Part shown: piece after piece, positions 34,990 to 44,042 of the stretch
Layout: every line of letters starts with the position of its first letter
How positions within the stretch are numbered: the stretch's first letter is position 1
NCBI GenBank assembly: GCA_947502145.1
Contig: CANMYO010000001.1
Span: forward strand, 1,178,001-1,242,000
Reading direction: 5' to 3'
DNA from: an uncultured Paracoccaceae bacterium
GTDB taxonomy: Bacteria; Pseudomonadota; Alphaproteobacteria; Rhodobacterales; Rhodobacteraceae
Length of the DNA stretch: 64,000 nt
The notes under the pieces: model-generated
What the model was told of the DNA's origin: nothing
Database searches by the model: none
Seen by the model: the letters and a program-made list of their open reading frames with translations, nothing else
Translations under genes and position numbers: made by a program

Positions 34990-35628
34990 ATGCTTGACCG
35001 CGCCGCCCGCCAGATCATCGACCCGCCCCTTAACCGCATTGGCAAGAACCTTGCAGCGAACGGGTTTACCGCCGACGGAGTCACCGCAATCGGCCTCGGG
35101 CTTGGCCTGTTGTCGGCGGTGCTGATCTGGGGCGGCTGGTTCCTGCTGGCCCTTGTGCCGTTGCTGCTCAGCCGCTTTGCCGACGGGCTTGACGGGGCCG
35201 TCGCACGGGCCACGCAAAAGACCGACTTTGGCGGCTATTTCGATATCGCAGCGGATTTCCTGTTCTATGGCGCGATCCCCTGCGCCTTTGTGTTCTTTGA
35301 TCCCACCGCCAACGGGGTGGCAGGGGCATTCCTGCTGACCGCTTTCTATTTCAACGGCACCAGCTTTCTGGGCTTTGCCATTCTCGCTGAAAAACACGGG
35401 ATGGAGACGATCGCCCAGGGTCACAAGTCGCTGTATTATTCCAACGGCATCGTCGAAGGTACCGAAACGATCCTGTTCTTCGTGCTGCTCTGCCTGTTTC
35501 CGGACGCCTTTTCGGCGCTGTCATGGATATTTGGCACCCTCTGTTTCATGACCGCAGCGTTGCGGATCTATGCCGCAAAACAGATTTTCCTCGGGAAAAC
35601 TGCCGCGCCGCACCCGGCGCAGCCCTAG
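34990..35628 (+). CDS. CDP-alcohol phosphatidyltransferase-family protein
   Basis: A 212-residue membrane enzyme with about six helices. The CDP-alcohol signature DGLDGAVAR, then G and two aspartates in GGYFDIAAD, is complete (D65, D68, G69, A72, R73, G81, D85, D89). It transfers a phosphoalcohol group between CDP-alcohol and a lipid or polyol acceptor; the acceptor is unknown. The start at 34990 removes an unconserved 16-residue extension. It ends in a CTAG tail-to-tail overlap with crtC, so it is the left neighbour of the photosynthesis cluster, perhaps in membrane biogenesis. Confidence 0.78.
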   Translation: MLDRAARQIIDPPLNRIGKNLAANGFTADGVTAIGLGLGLLSAVLIWGGWFLLALVPLLLSRFADGLDGAVARATQKTDFGGYFDIAADFLFYGAIPCAFVFFDPTANGVAGAFLLTAFYFNGTSFLGFAILAEKHGMETIAQGHKSLYYSNGIVEGTETILFFVLLCLFPDAFSALSWIFGTLCFMTAALRIYAAKQIFLGKTAAPHPAQP

Positions 35629-36557
35629 GGCCGCCAGCCCGCGCGGCGTGGCACCCGCACCGCCAGCAATGGTTTCAGCCATCGTGATCGGAACCGGGTC
35701 AGATCCAGTGCCTCGTGAACACCTGTCACCCGTTGACCGTCAAGCTGCGTGGTGACCACCGCGCGGGTGTAAAACGGCGCATCCAGCATCGCCAGCGCCT
35801 GACGGGGCCGGGTGCCGGCGTCAGCCCGTGTCCTGCGTTGCACCTGCCAGGCAGAGTTGCGAAACCGCGCCTGTGGCGGGGCCTCCACATGGGTCGCGCT
35901 GCCATCACGTGCAAATGTGATTGCTGTCTCAAACGTTGTACCATCCCGCCGGGTCACATCATAAAACGCTGTCGCCCCCTGCCGCGTGGGAAAGCAGCCC
36001 CAGGTCCAGTAATCAAAATCGGCCTCCAGTGCGCGGGTGCCGAAATTGGCATCAAAATATCCCTTGCCGGTCCATTGCCAGCCGGGTGCGTCCAGATCGA
36101 CGGTGATGTCAGATAGCGGCGCATAGGGACGCCAGATATGCGCCCCGTCATGGCTGAGCGGCAATTCAACGCCCGTGACCGCCTGCGGTGTCACGGTGAT
36201 TGTGCCCCGCACCCGGCTGATCAGCGGCGGACTGCTGATTTCGTTGATCGTGATCACCAGCGAATGGCCGGTCCAATGCATCTGGCTTGGGCCGACTTTC
36301 AGCGTGTCACGGGATCTGTTCAGCGCCGCGCGCCCCCGGTCCGTCATCGTAAACCGCCCGCCGGGTCCGTAAGTGGCGACGTTGATGCAGCAGTGGTTGG
36401 CCGGGTCGCGCCGCCCCGACCATGCGTACCAGGGCGAAAAGACAGAGCCGACAAAGCCGATTACGCTGACGGCGCGTTTCCCGTTGGGGCAGAGCCCGTC
36501 GACATACCACCATGCGTAGCCGTCTGGTGGGACGTCGAGGTCAAAATTGGGTCCCGC
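35625..36557 (-). CDS. crtC: Hydroxyneurosporene synthase (carotenoid 1,2-hydratase), 5' end unresolved
   Basis: CrtC adds water across the 1,2 double bond of neurosporene-type carotenoids on the way to spheroidene. Recognisable segments are GYAWWYVDG, GSVFSPWYAWSGRRDP, CCINVATYGPGGRFTMTDRGRAAL and KGYFDANFG. Conserved sequence extends right to about 36557 inside crtD, but in this frame I find no ATG, GTG or TTG between that point and 36839. The next downstream ATG, 36347, would cut into the conserved core. An ATC start beside the crtD stop (36461), frameshifting from crtD, or a base error are possible. It overlaps crtD by about 100 bases. Confidence 0.85.
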   Translation of the reverse strand, partial: AGPNFDLDVPPDGYAWWYVDGLCPNGKRAVSVIGFVGSVFSPWYAWSGRRDPANHCCINVATYGPGGRFTMTDRGRAALNRSRDTLKVGPSQMHWTGHSLVITINEISSPPLISRVRGTITVTPQAVTGVELPLSHDGAHIWRPYAPLSDITVDLDAPGWQWTGKGYFDANFGTRALEADFDYWTWGCFPTRQGATAFYDVTRRDGTTFETAITFARDGSATHVEAPPQARFRNSAWQVQRRTRADAGTRPRQALAMLDAPFYTRAVVTTQLDGQRVTGVHEALDLTRFRSRWLKPLLAVRVPRRAGWRP

Positions 36558-38011
36558 ATGATCGCCTCTGCCGCGTGCCGTGCGGAGAGTGTGGCCATCG
36601 GCACCCCCGCCCCCGGATGCGCGCCGCCGCCGACCAGGAATAGGCCCGGCACCGCTGTGCGGGCCGTCGGGCGGGCAAAGGCTGCCATCATCCCGTGCGG
36701 GCTGCGCCCGTATAGGGACCCCTGGCTTGCCGGAAACAGTGCTGCGAACCCCGCCGGTGTGGTCAGGCTGTTGGGCTCCGGTGTCGGCGTGAACTGCATC
36801 CCGAACCGGGCCAGACGGTCGAAAACCTGTGTCTGACATTGCGATATCTCCTTTGCGGGGCGCTGCGGGTTCGGCGGCCCATTCATGATGATTTCAAACC
36901 TTTGCAGTGCGGTGGGGGCCAGTCTGCCGTGATCCTGGGCGCAAAGGTAAAGCGTGGCGTCTCGGGGCCGCTGGCCAGCCTGAAGGGCGGCAAACTCTGC
37001 CCCCGGATCATTGGCAAAGAACACGTTGTGATGGGCCAGCGGCGGGCCCTTGGGTCTGGCTGCGAAGGCATGAACAAAGGCGGACAGGCTGCGCGGCGTG
37101 ACGGCGGTGTCAGGCACCGCCCGGGCCACATCCGGGCCAAGACATCCGATTGCGATGGCGCGCGGATCGCCGTTGAACAGCACGACATCCGCCGCTTTGC
37201 GGCCGGTTGCGGTCTCAACCCCGTTGACGCGCCCCTGATGCTGCGTGATCCGCGTGACCGGCGTGTTGAACTGGAATGTCGTGCCCTTTGCCATGGCGCA
37301 GGCGGCCATCGCCTTGGCCAGTTGGAACATGCCGCCGTCCACCACCCAGACGCCTTGCGCTTCGGCGTCTGCGATGAGCGAAAGGATCGCGGGTGACTGG
37401 TCGGGTGTGCCCCCGACATAAGTCGCATAACGCCCGAAAAGCTGCGCCAGACGCGGCTCGCGGAAGGTGCGTCGCAGCATCGTGCCAAGTGTGGAAAAGG
37501 GTGCCATGTCGCTGATCAGGCGCGGATTGCGCAGCACATGTCGGGCCAATTGCAACGGGCCGGGCGCTGCGGTCTGCATCATCGGGTTGTAGAACCCCGC
37601 AAACAACCGGGCCGTGCGGGCAGCAAACCGGGCGTAATCGTCTGCGGCGGATGCGCCAAAGGTGTCGCGCACATGCGCCAGCGTTGCATTGCGATCTGCC
37701 ATCAGGTCGAAACAGGTGCCGTCGTCCCAAAAGTGGCGCGCAATGATCTCGCAGGGCTCAAGCGTCACATGATCCGCCAGCGACAGGTCACAATCCGAAA
37801 ATAACGCCTCAAATACCGGGCGCATGGTCAGCACGGTTGGCCCGGCGTCGATCGGCCCGGCGGCAGACGGAATGCAGCGCATCTTGCCGCCGATATCGGG
37901 CTGTGCCTCGATCACGGTGACAGCGCAGCCCGCATGTGACAGGCGCAGCGCAGCCGCCAGCCCGCCGATCCCGGCGCCGATGATGACAACCCGTTTTGCA
38001 GGCTCTGACAT
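36461..38011 (-). CDS. crtD: Methoxy/hydroxyneurosporene desaturase
   Basis: A 516-residue FAD-dependent carotenoid 3,4-desaturase. The N-terminal dinucleotide loop is VIIGAGIGGLAAALRLSHAG, followed by PDIGGKMRCIP and DAGPTVLTM. The C-terminus has the phytoene-desaturase signature region LFLVGGGAHPGAGVPMATLSARHAAEAI. It acts in the membrane in the spheroidene branch between CrtC and CrtF. It is divergent from crtE across two PpsR-type sites and is the first gene of crtD-crtC. Confidence 0.92.
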   Translation of the reverse strand: MSEPAKRVVIIGAGIGGLAAALRLSHAGCAVTVIEAQPDIGGKMRCIPSAAGPIDAGPTVLTMRPVFEALFSDCDLSLADHVTLEPCEIIARHFWDDGTCFDLMADRNATLAHVRDTFGASAADDYARFAARTARLFAGFYNPMMQTAAPGPLQLARHVLRNPRLISDMAPFSTLGTMLRRTFREPRLAQLFGRYATYVGGTPDQSPAILSLIADAEAQGVWVVDGGMFQLAKAMAACAMAKGTTFQFNTPVTRITQHQGRVNGVETATGRKAADVVLFNGDPRAIAIGCLGPDVARAVPDTAVTPRSLSAFVHAFAARPKGPPLAHHNVFFANDPGAEFAALQAGQRPRDATLYLCAQDHGRLAPTALQRFEIIMNGPPNPQRPAKEISQCQTQVFDRLARFGMQFTPTPEPNSLTTPAGFAALFPASQGSLYGRSPHGMMAAFARPTARTAVPGLFLVGGGAHPGAGVPMATLSARHAAEAIMRDPILTSTSHQTATHGGMSTGSAPTGNAPSA

Positions 38012-38052
38012 GGTGGCCCTCCGATCCCCAGTGTTGACTCAAGCGATGATTG

Positions 38053-38070
38053 TGTCCAGTTTGATTTACA
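38053..38070. promoter_or_regulatory. PpsR/CrtJ-type site, crtD-crtE region (1)
   Basis: Perfect TGT-N12-ACA motif, the consensus of the redox/light repressor PpsR (CrtJ). It lies between divergent crtD and crtE, paired with a second site 24 bases away. Confidence 0.8.
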
Positions 38071-38076
38071 ATATTG

Positions 38077-38094
38077 TGTAAATATGAATGGACA
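38077..38094. promoter_or_regulatory. PpsR/CrtJ-type site, crtD-crtE region (2)
   Basis: Second perfect TGT-N12-ACA copy, 22 bases before the crtE start. Paired sites suit the cooperative binding known for CrtJ/PpsR. Confidence 0.8.
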
Positions 38095-38116
38095 CAACCA
38101 GAGAGGAACCCCCACC

Positions 38117-38998
38117 ATGCGCCTGTCAGACCGGATCGACACCGCCCTGTCGCAAGCGATCTTTCAGGGCCAGTCCGGCGCTGCGCCGGGGCGGCTCTCG
38201 GCGGCGCTTGGCTATGCGGTCACACCGGGGGGTGCGCGGATCAGGCCGACGATCCTGATGTCGGTCGCCTTGGCCTGCGGCGAAGATCAGCCGCGGCTGA
38301 CCGATGCCGCTGCCGTGGCGCTAGAGCTGATCCACTCCGCCTCGCTTGTGCATGATGACCTGCCCTGTTTCGACGACGCTGACCTGCGTCGCGGCAAACC
38401 GGCGCTGCATCGCGCGTTTTCGGAACCGCTGGCGGTGTTGACCGGCGACAGCCTGATCGTGATGGCATTTCAGGTCCTCGCTGGCGCGGCGGGGCATATG
38501 CCGCACCGGGCGCTGCAACTGATCGAGGTGCTGGGCAAACGCACCGGCATGCCGTTTGGCATTTGCGCCGGGCAGGGCTGGGAAAGCGAAACGGTGATCG
38601 ACCTGTCGGCCTATCACCAGTCCAAGACCGGAGCGCTGTTCATCGCCGCCACCCAGATGGGTGCGATTGCCGCCGGGCAGGAGCCGGACCCATGGGAAGA
38701 GCTTGGCGCGCGCATCGGAGAGGCGTTTCAGGTCGCTGATGACCTGCGCGACGCGCTTTGTGATGCGCAAACGCTGGGCAAACCCGCAGGGCAGGACGAT
38801 CTGCACGGGCGTCCCAATGCGGTTGCCGATCTTGGCGTTGCCGGTGCGGTGGCGCGGTTTGATGACATCCTTGCGGGTGCCATATCGTCGATTCCCGCCT
38901 GTCCGGGCGAAGCGGCGCTGGCGCAGATGGTGCGGACCTATGCCGACCGGCTTGTGCCCGCCGTTGCCCGCGATCGACCCACCGTGCCGGGCGAATAA
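38117..38998 (+). CDS. crtE: Geranylgeranyl diphosphate synthase
   Basis: A 293-residue polyprenyl synthetase making GGPP for carotenoids and the bacteriochlorophyll tail. The first Asp-rich motif is DDLPCFDDADLRRGKP (from D80), and the second FQVADDLRDALCD near 212. The ATG at 38117 has GAGAGGA upstream; an earlier in-frame ATG (38084) lies inside the second PpsR site and is rejected. The stop overlaps crtF (TAATG). It is the photosynthesis-cluster counterpart of ispA at 6716. Confidence 0.92.
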   Translation: MRLSDRIDTALSQAIFQGQSGAAPGRLSAALGYAVTPGGARIRPTILMSVALACGEDQPRLTDAAAVALELIHSASLVHDDLPCFDDADLRRGKPALHRAFSEPLAVLTGDSLIVMAFQVLAGAAGHMPHRALQLIEVLGKRTGMPFGICAGQGWESETVIDLSAYHQSKTGALFIAATQMGAIAAGQEPDPWEELGARIGEAFQVADDLRDALCDAQTLGKPAGQDDLHGRPNAVADLGVAGAVARFDDILAGAISSIPACPGEAALAQMVRTYADRLVPAVARDRPTVPGE

Positions 38999-40140
38999 TG
39001 GCAGAGGTCGGCTATTCCGATCTGACCGTTTCCGGGCAACCGGAACGCAAGCCGACTTCCCGATTGTCGCGGCTTCTCGCGCTGCCCGCGTTTCAGGCCT
39101 GGGTGGCCAATACCCCTGTTCTATGGCGCTTTGCCCGCTACGAAGGGGTGGCAATGTTTGACCTTGTGGCGGGGTTTTGCCACTCTCAGGTTCTGCAGGC
39201 CATTGTCCGGCTGCGGATTCCGCCGCTCTTGCTGACAGAGCAGATGACAGCCGACGCCCTGGCCCGCGCTGTGCAGATGCCAACCGACCGGATGCAGATC
39301 TTGCTGGACGCCGGTGTTGCGATCCGGCTGCTGAAATGCCGCCGCGGGTATTATCGGCTGACGCTGCGGGGCACCGCGCTGGCCGGGGTGCCGGGGCTGC
39401 AAGGCATGATCGACCACCATGACGTCATGTACCGCGACCTCACCGATCCGGTGGCATTTTTCCGTGGAGAGGTCGAAACCGAACTTGCCGCGTTCTGGCC
39501 CTATGTCTTTGGCGCTGGCGGGGCCTCTGACCCGGCCGTGGTGGCGCGATACTCGGCCTTGATGGCGGACAGCCAAACGCTGGTTGCCGCCGATACGCTT
39601 GCGGCGGTGAACTGGCGCGGTCTGTCTCATGTCCTTGACGTCGGCGGCGGCACCGGGGCATTTCTGTGCGCCCTGGGCGCGGCGCTGCCCCAGCCGCGGT
39701 TGACACTGTTTGACCTGCCCGCCGTTGTGCCCGCCGCGCAGCAGCGCTTTGCCGCCGCCGGACTTGAGGCGCGCGCGCAGGCTGTTGCAGGATCGTTTCG
39801 CGATGACCCGTTGCCGACGGGGGCGGATATGATCACGCTGGTGCGGGTGCTTTACGATCACGACGATGACACCGTGGCGCGGATCCTGCGCGCGGCAAAG
39901 GCGGCGCTGCCTGTGGGCGGGCGGCTTGTGGTGTCTGAACCGATGCGCGGCGGGGCGCGCCCGCACCGGGCGGGGGATGCCTATTTCGCGCTCTATTGCA
40001 TGGCAATGCGCACCGGGCGCGCCCGTTCGGCCGCGCAGATCGCGGCGCTGATGCAGGATGCGGGATTTTCACAGATCAAAACTCCACGACCGCGCCGTGC
40101 CTTCATTACTTCGGTCGTTGAGGGTGTCAATCCAGATTGA
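38998..40140 (+). CDS. crtF: Hydroxyneurosporene/demethylspheroidene O-methyltransferase
   Basis: A 380-residue SAM-dependent O-methyltransferase of the plant/CrtF type. An N-terminal winged-helix dimerisation region (about 50-130) precedes the SAM motif HVLDVGGGTGAFLCALG near 211. The segments LTLFDLPAVVPAAQQRF and LVRVLYDHDDD follow, the latter holding the usual catalytic-region aspartates. It methylates the 1-hydroxyl made by CrtC to give spheroidene-type carotenoids. It overlaps crtE by one base and ends before the bchC promoter region. Confidence 0.92.
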   Translation: MAEVGYSDLTVSGQPERKPTSRLSRLLALPAFQAWVANTPVLWRFARYEGVAMFDLVAGFCHSQVLQAIVRLRIPPLLLTEQMTADALARAVQMPTDRMQILLDAGVAIRLLKCRRGYYRLTLRGTALAGVPGLQGMIDHHDVMYRDLTDPVAFFRGEVETELAAFWPYVFGAGGASDPAVVARYSALMADSQTLVAADTLAAVNWRGLSHVLDVGGGTGAFLCALGAALPQPRLTLFDLPAVVPAAQQRFAAAGLEARAQAVAGSFRDDPLPTGADMITLVRVLYDHDDDTVARILRAAKAALPVGGRLVVSEPMRGGARPHRAGDAYFALYCMAMRTGRARSAAQIAALMQDAGFSQIKTPRPRRAFITSVVEGVNPD

Positions 40141-40149
40141 CAGACAGAA

Positions 40150-40167
40150 TGTCCAAAATGATTGACA
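40150..40167. promoter_or_regulatory. PpsR/CrtJ-type site upstream of bchC (1)
   Basis: Perfect TGT-N12-ACA motif starting 10 bases past the crtF stop, and the first of a pair before bchC. Confidence 0.8.
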
Positions 40168-40175
40168 GATGGGGA

Positions 40176-40193
40176 TGTCAGCTTAAACTGACA
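40176..40193. promoter_or_regulatory. PpsR/CrtJ-type site upstream of bchC (2)
   Basis: Second perfect TGT-N12-ACA motif, 26 bases from the first and 59 bases before the bchC TTG start. A paired CrtJ site upstream of bchC is known from R. capsulatus. Confidence 0.82.
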
Positions 40194-40251
40194 CTGGGCC
40201 AGATAACGTACGCAGTTGCGGCGCGGCCCAGGGACAAAGCGGGAGAATCCT

Positions 40252-41190
40252 TTGCAAACCAAGGCCGTCATCCTCGAAGCGCCCGGAAAGCTGGGGGTCG
40301 AATCGATTGACCTGATCGCGCCGGGTCCGGCCGATATTGTTGTCGAGGTTCGCCATTCCGGCATTTCAACCGGCACGGAAAAGCTGTTCTGGACCGGCGA
40401 CATGCCCCCCTTTCCCGGCATGGGCTATCCGCTGGTGCCGGGGTACGAGGCCGCGGGCGAAGTGGTCAGCGCCGGGGCGCAAAGCGGGGTTCGGGTGGGC
40501 GAACATGTCTTTGTACCCGGTGCCAACTGCTATGATGGGGCGCATGGGCTGTTCGGGGCGGCCTCCGGCACCATCGTGACCCCGGCAGAGCGGGTCACGC
40601 GCATTGACGCAGGTCACGGCCCGTCAGCGGCCCTGCTGGCGCTTGCCGCAACCGCGCGGCACGCAATGGCCGGACCGGGCAAGGCGGTGCCCGACCTGAT
40701 CATCGGGCACGGCACTCTGGGGCGGTTGTTGGCGCGGTTGACCCTTGCCAGCGGTGCGCCAGCGCCGACGGTCTGGGAGATTGACGCGCGCCGCCATGCT
40801 GGCGCAACCGGCTATGAGGTGATTGCACCCGATGCGGACCCGCGCCGCGATTACAGGCATATCTATGACGCCTCCGGTCAGGGTGATCTGCTGAACGACC
40901 TGATTGGCCGGATCGCCAAGGGCGGTGAAATCGTGCTGGCGGGGTTTTATACCGCGCCGCTGCAATTCGCCTTTCCGCCGGCATTCATGAAAGAGGCCCG
41001 GTTGCGGATCAGCGCCGAATGGCAACCCGATGACATGGTCGCCACCCGTGCCCTCGTCGAAAGCGGGGTGCTGCGGCTTGACGATCTGGTGACACATCAA
41101 TGCGCGGCCCCTGCGGCGGCGCGCGCCTATGCGCAGGCGTTCACCGATCCTGCCTGCCTCAAGATGATTTTGAACTGGAGCGCTGCATGA
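40252..41190 (+). CDS. bchC: Bacteriochlorophyllide 3-hydroxyethyl dehydrogenase
   Basis: A 312-residue zinc-less MDR-type dehydrogenase that oxidises the 3-hydroxyethyl group to the acetyl group of bacteriochlorophyllide a. Conserved stretches are [26 protein letters not shown] and the nucleotide region [19 protein letters not shown] start at 40252 is proposed: it follows GGGAGA at the right distance and gives [14 protein letters not shown], the usual N-terminus. The upstream ATG at 40216 adds unrelated residues. It leads bchC-X-Y-Z-puf and overlaps bchX by ATGA. Confidence 0.9.
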   Translation: MQTKAVILEAPGKLGVESIDLIAPGPADIVVEVRHSGISTGTEKLFWTGDMPPFPGMGYPLVPGYEAAGEVVSAGAQSGVRVGEHVFVPGANCYDGAHGLFGAASGTIVTPAERVTRIDAGHGPSAALLALAATARHAMAGPGKAVPDLIIGHGTLGRLLARLTLASGAPAPTVWEIDARRHAGATGYEVIAPDADPRRDYRHIYDASGQGDLLNDLIGRIAKGGEIVLAGFYTAPLQFAFPPAFMKEARLRISAEWQPDDMVATRALVESGVLRLDDLVTHQCAAPAAARAYAQAFTDPACLKMILNWSAA

Positions 41191-42188
41191 AGGACGAAGT
41201 CCCCAACCTCAAGGATTATGACAAGGTCCTGCGTGACGAAGCCGCCGAGCCAACGCTTGCAGTGCCGCAGGGCGAACCCACCTCCAAAACGCAGATCATC
41301 GCGATCTACGGCAAGGGCGGCATCGGCAAGTCATTCACACTGGCAAATCTGTCGCACATGATGGCTGAAATGGGCAAACGGGTCTTGCTGATCGGCTGCG
41401 ACCCCAAGTCAGACACGACAAGCCTGCTGTTTGGTGGCAAGGCCTGCCCAACGATCATCGAAACCTCTGCCAGCAAGAAAATTGCCGGTGAAGAGGTCAA
41501 GATCGGTGATGTCTGCTTTAAGCGCGGCGGCGTCTTTGCGATGGAGCTTGGCGGCCCGGAAGTGGGGCGTGGCTGTGGTGGCCGTGGCATTATCCACGGC
41601 TTTGAATTGCTGGAAAAGCTCGGGTTCCACGATTGGGATTTTGACTATGTGCTGCTCGACTTCCTTGGCGATGTTGTCTGCGGCGGTTTTGGACTGCCGA
41701 TTGCGCGGGATATGGCGCAGAAGGTCATACTGGTGGGCTCGAATGATCTGCAATCGCTCTATGTGGCCAACAATGTCTGTTCGGCTGTCGAATACTTCCG
41801 CAAGCTCGGTGGCAATGTCGGTGTGGCTGGACTTGTCATCAACAAGGACGACGGAAGCGGCGAAGCCCAGGCTTTCGCCCGCGCAGTTGATATCCCTGTC
41901 CTTGCTGCAATTCCACAAGACGACGACCTGAGGAAAAAGTCGGCCAATTATCAGATTGTTGGCACGCGCAAGGGCCAGTGGGGCGCCATGTTTGCCGGGC
42001 TGGCCGAAGCTGTGGGTGTGGCCCCGCCGGTGCGGCCCGCGCCGCTTGATCAGGATGGGTTGCTGGCGCTGTTCGACAGCAAGGACACCGGCGGCGATTA
42101 CCAGCTGGTGCCGGCAACCGACGTGGATATGCGCGGCAAAAATGCCAAGCCCCGCGAAAGCCTTGAGGTCATCTATGATGATGCGTGA
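41187..42188 (+). CDS. bchX: Chlorophyllide a reductase, iron protein subunit X
   Basis: A 333-residue NifH-like ATPase that feeds electrons to BchYZ for reduction of ring B of chlorophyllide a. The P-loop is YGKGGIGKS (41-49). Cluster ligands are C130 in GRGCGGRG and C165 in VVCGGFG, with switch residues in CDPKSDTT (71-78). The N-terminal extension before the P-loop is usual for BchX and separates it from BchL. It overlaps bchC by 4 bases. A short candidate frame begins inside its end and bridges to bchY. Confidence 0.95.
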   Translation: MKDEVPNLKDYDKVLRDEAAEPTLAVPQGEPTSKTQIIAIYGKGGIGKSFTLANLSHMMAEMGKRVLLIGCDPKSDTTSLLFGGKACPTIIETSASKKIAGEEVKIGDVCFKRGGVFAMELGGPEVGRGCGGRGIIHGFELLEKLGFHDWDFDYVLLDFLGDVVCGGFGLPIARDMAQKVILVGSNDLQSLYVANNVCSAVEYFRKLGGNVGVAGLVINKDDGSGEAQAFARAVDIPVLAAIPQDDDLRKKSANYQIVGTRKGQWGAMFAGLAEAVGVAPPVRPAPLDQDGLLALFDSKDTGGDYQLVPATDVDMRGKNAKPRESLEVIYDDA

Positions 42189-42324
42189 TCTCACCCTTGA
42201 TCACCTGCCCGATCAGCTGCGCGCGCTTCTGACGCAGGCAGATCCTGCGCAGATCAGACGTCTGCTGCACGACATCGCAGCGCCGCCTTTGCCCACAGGG
42301 AAGGAGCGTCACGATGAACAGTGA
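42181..42324 (+). CDS. Candidate 47-residue small protein between bchX and bchY
   Basis: From a run of three consecutive ATG codons (42175, 42178, 42181) overlapping the bchX stop, a frame of 47 residues runs to a stop 11 bases inside bchY. The product is amphipathic and helical-looking (DQLRALLTQADPAQIRRLLHDI) and fills the 125-base bchX-bchY gap exactly. This could be a translated coupling peptide or small subunit; it has no known family and may be chance. Confidence 0.3.
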   Translation: MRDLTLDHLPDQLRALLTQADPAQIRRLLHDIAAPPLPTGKERHDEQ

Positions 42325-43933
42325 CACCAGTCGGCAAGGCTATGAAGTCAGCTATGACGCCAGCGGCGAAGTTGCCGTTGTCGAAGGCACGCCGCGCGAA
42401 ATGGTGGACACGGGATCAATGCCCACCGAACCGGGACAGGCGCAGGCCGATATTGCCCTCGCCGGGGGCTGCACGGGCGGGGCCGCAACGCTTGAATCCG
42501 CTGCCCGCGCCGCAGGGAAATCTGCGGTGCTGGATCAATACGCTGCGGATTACCCCAAAGGGCCCCATGATCAGCCGCAATCCATGTGCCCGGCCTTTGG
42601 CAGTCTGCGTGTGGGTCTGCGGATGAAGCGGGTTGCGACGGTTCTGTCCGGGTCGGCCTGCTGCGTCTATGGGCTGACCTTCGTGTCCCATTTCTACGGT
42701 GCGCGGCGGTCTGTCGGCTACGTGCCGTTCAACTCGGAAACGCTGGTGACGGGCAAGCTGTTCGAGGATATCCGCGAAAGCGTGCATGATATGGCCGACC
42801 CGGATCGCTATGACGCGATCGTGGTGACAAATCTATGTGTCCCAACCGCCTCGGGCGTGCCGCTGCGGCTATTGCCGCGCGACATCAACGGCGTGCGAAT
42901 CGTGGGCATTGATGTGCCGGGATTTGGCATTCCGACCCATGCAGAGGCCAAGGACGTGCTGGCCGGGGCGATGCTGGCCTATGCCCGCGAAGAGGTGGCG
43001 GCCGGCCCTGTGGCCAAACCCGCAACCGGACGATCCGATCGCCCTGCCGTGGCGCTGCTGGGCGAAATGTTCCCCGCTGATCCAATGATGATTGGTGCAA
43101 TGCTGGCGCCGATGGGGCTGGCCGCCGGGCCAGTGGTGCCAACGCGCGAATGGCGCGAACTTTATGCCGCACTGGATTGTGGCGTCGCGGCGGCCATCCA
43201 TCCGTTTTATACCGCAACCGTGCGCGAATTTCAGAGCGCGGGGCGCGCGGTGATCGGCTCGGCACCCGTTGGACACGACGGCACCGCCGCGTGGTTGGCC
43301 GCGGTTGGAGATGCCTACAATATTGCGCCCGCACAGATCGCTGCGGCGCAGAATGCGTTTCTTCCGGCGATCAGCGCGGCGCTGGCCGGGGCTGGAATTG
43401 ATGGCACGATTACCCTTTCGGGCTACGAAGGATCGGAACTGCTGGTTGCCCGGCTGCTGATCGAAAGCGGCGCAAAGGTGCCCTATGTCGGCACCGCCTG
43501 TCCGCGCACGCAATGGTCGGCCGCAGATGCCGACTGGCTGGCGGCCAGGGGTGTGACGGTGAAATTCCGCGCCTCGCTTGAGGATGATCTCTCCGCAATG
43601 GAGGGGGTAAAACCTGATCTTGCAATTGGCACGACGCCGGTTGTGCAGCGGGGCAAGGAACTGGGCATTCCGGCGCTCTATTTCACCAATCTGATCTCTG
43701 CCCGCCCGCTGATGGGCCCGGCCGGGGCTGGATCGCTGCAGGAGGTGGTCAACACGGCGATGGCGGGCAAGGACCGGATGCACCGGATGCGAGGGTTTTT
43801 TGCGGGTGTTGGCACGGGCGATGCAGCGGGGATCTGGGAAGATCAACCGAACCTGCGGCCCGATTTCCGCGCGTTGCATCAAAAGAAACGCGACAAGCAA
43901 AAGCGCGCTGCAGCCGCTGCGGCGATGATCTGA
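42314..43933 (+). CDS. bchY: Chlorophyllide a reductase subunit Y
   Basis: A 539-residue NifD-like subunit. Cysteines likely to hold the bridging [4Fe-4S] cluster with BchZ are in AGGCTGGA (C53), SMCPAFG (C92) and GSACCVYG (C116/C117). The substrate pocket is formed with BchZ. The start at 42314 follows AAGGAG at 8 bases. Length slightly exceeds the roughly 500 residues of Rhodobacter BchY, because of an Ala/Lys-rich tail and an N-terminal extension. It is followed by a 109-base gap with hairpins before bchZ. Confidence 0.93.
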   Translation: MNSDTSRQGYEVSYDASGEVAVVEGTPREMVDTGSMPTEPGQAQADIALAGGCTGGAATLESAARAAGKSAVLDQYAADYPKGPHDQPQSMCPAFGSLRVGLRMKRVATVLSGSACCVYGLTFVSHFYGARRSVGYVPFNSETLVTGKLFEDIRESVHDMADPDRYDAIVVTNLCVPTASGVPLRLLPRDINGVRIVGIDVPGFGIPTHAEAKDVLAGAMLAYAREEVAAGPVAKPATGRSDRPAVALLGEMFPADPMMIGAMLAPMGLAAGPVVPTREWRELYAALDCGVAAAIHPFYTATVREFQSAGRAVIGSAPVGHDGTAAWLAAVGDAYNIAPAQIAAAQNAFLPAISAALAGAGIDGTITLSGYEGSELLVARLLIESGAKVPYVGTACPRTQWSAADADWLAARGVTVKFRASLEDDLSAMEGVKPDLAIGTTPVVQRGKELGIPALYFTNLISARPLMGPAGAGSLQEVVNTAMAGKDRMHRMRGFFAGVGTGDAAGIWEDQPNLRPDFRALHQKKRDKQKRAAAAAAMI

Positions 43934-43958
43934 TGGGGGCACTGTTTTCATATCTGGC

Positions 43959-43998
43959 GGGTGGGCCCGCCCACCCACCCCATTCGGGGCGCTGCCCC
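43959..43998. repeat. Tandem GC-rich hairpins between bchY and bchZ
   Basis: One inverted repeat of 7 bp (43959-43965 with 43970-43976) is followed by a second of 5 bp (43986-43990 with 43994-43998). The second lies in a GGGGCGCTGCCCCGGACCCC-type stretch that resembles repeats common between alphaproteobacterial genes. They may protect or process the mRNA. Confidence 0.5.
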
Positions 43999-44042
43999 GG
44001 ACCCCGTGATGGTCGTGAACTTTGTGCGGGGGGAGAGATCTG

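Noticed and set aside
36558-36839. ATG at 36839 as the true crtC start
   Set aside because: It would add about 94 residues of Pro/Arg/Gly-rich shadow sequence inside crtD. Conserved CrtC character begins only near 36557.
38084-38116. ATG at 38084 as the crtE start
   Set aside because: It lies inside a perfect PpsR site and adds 11 unrelated residues. The ATG at 38117 has a good ribosome-binding site.
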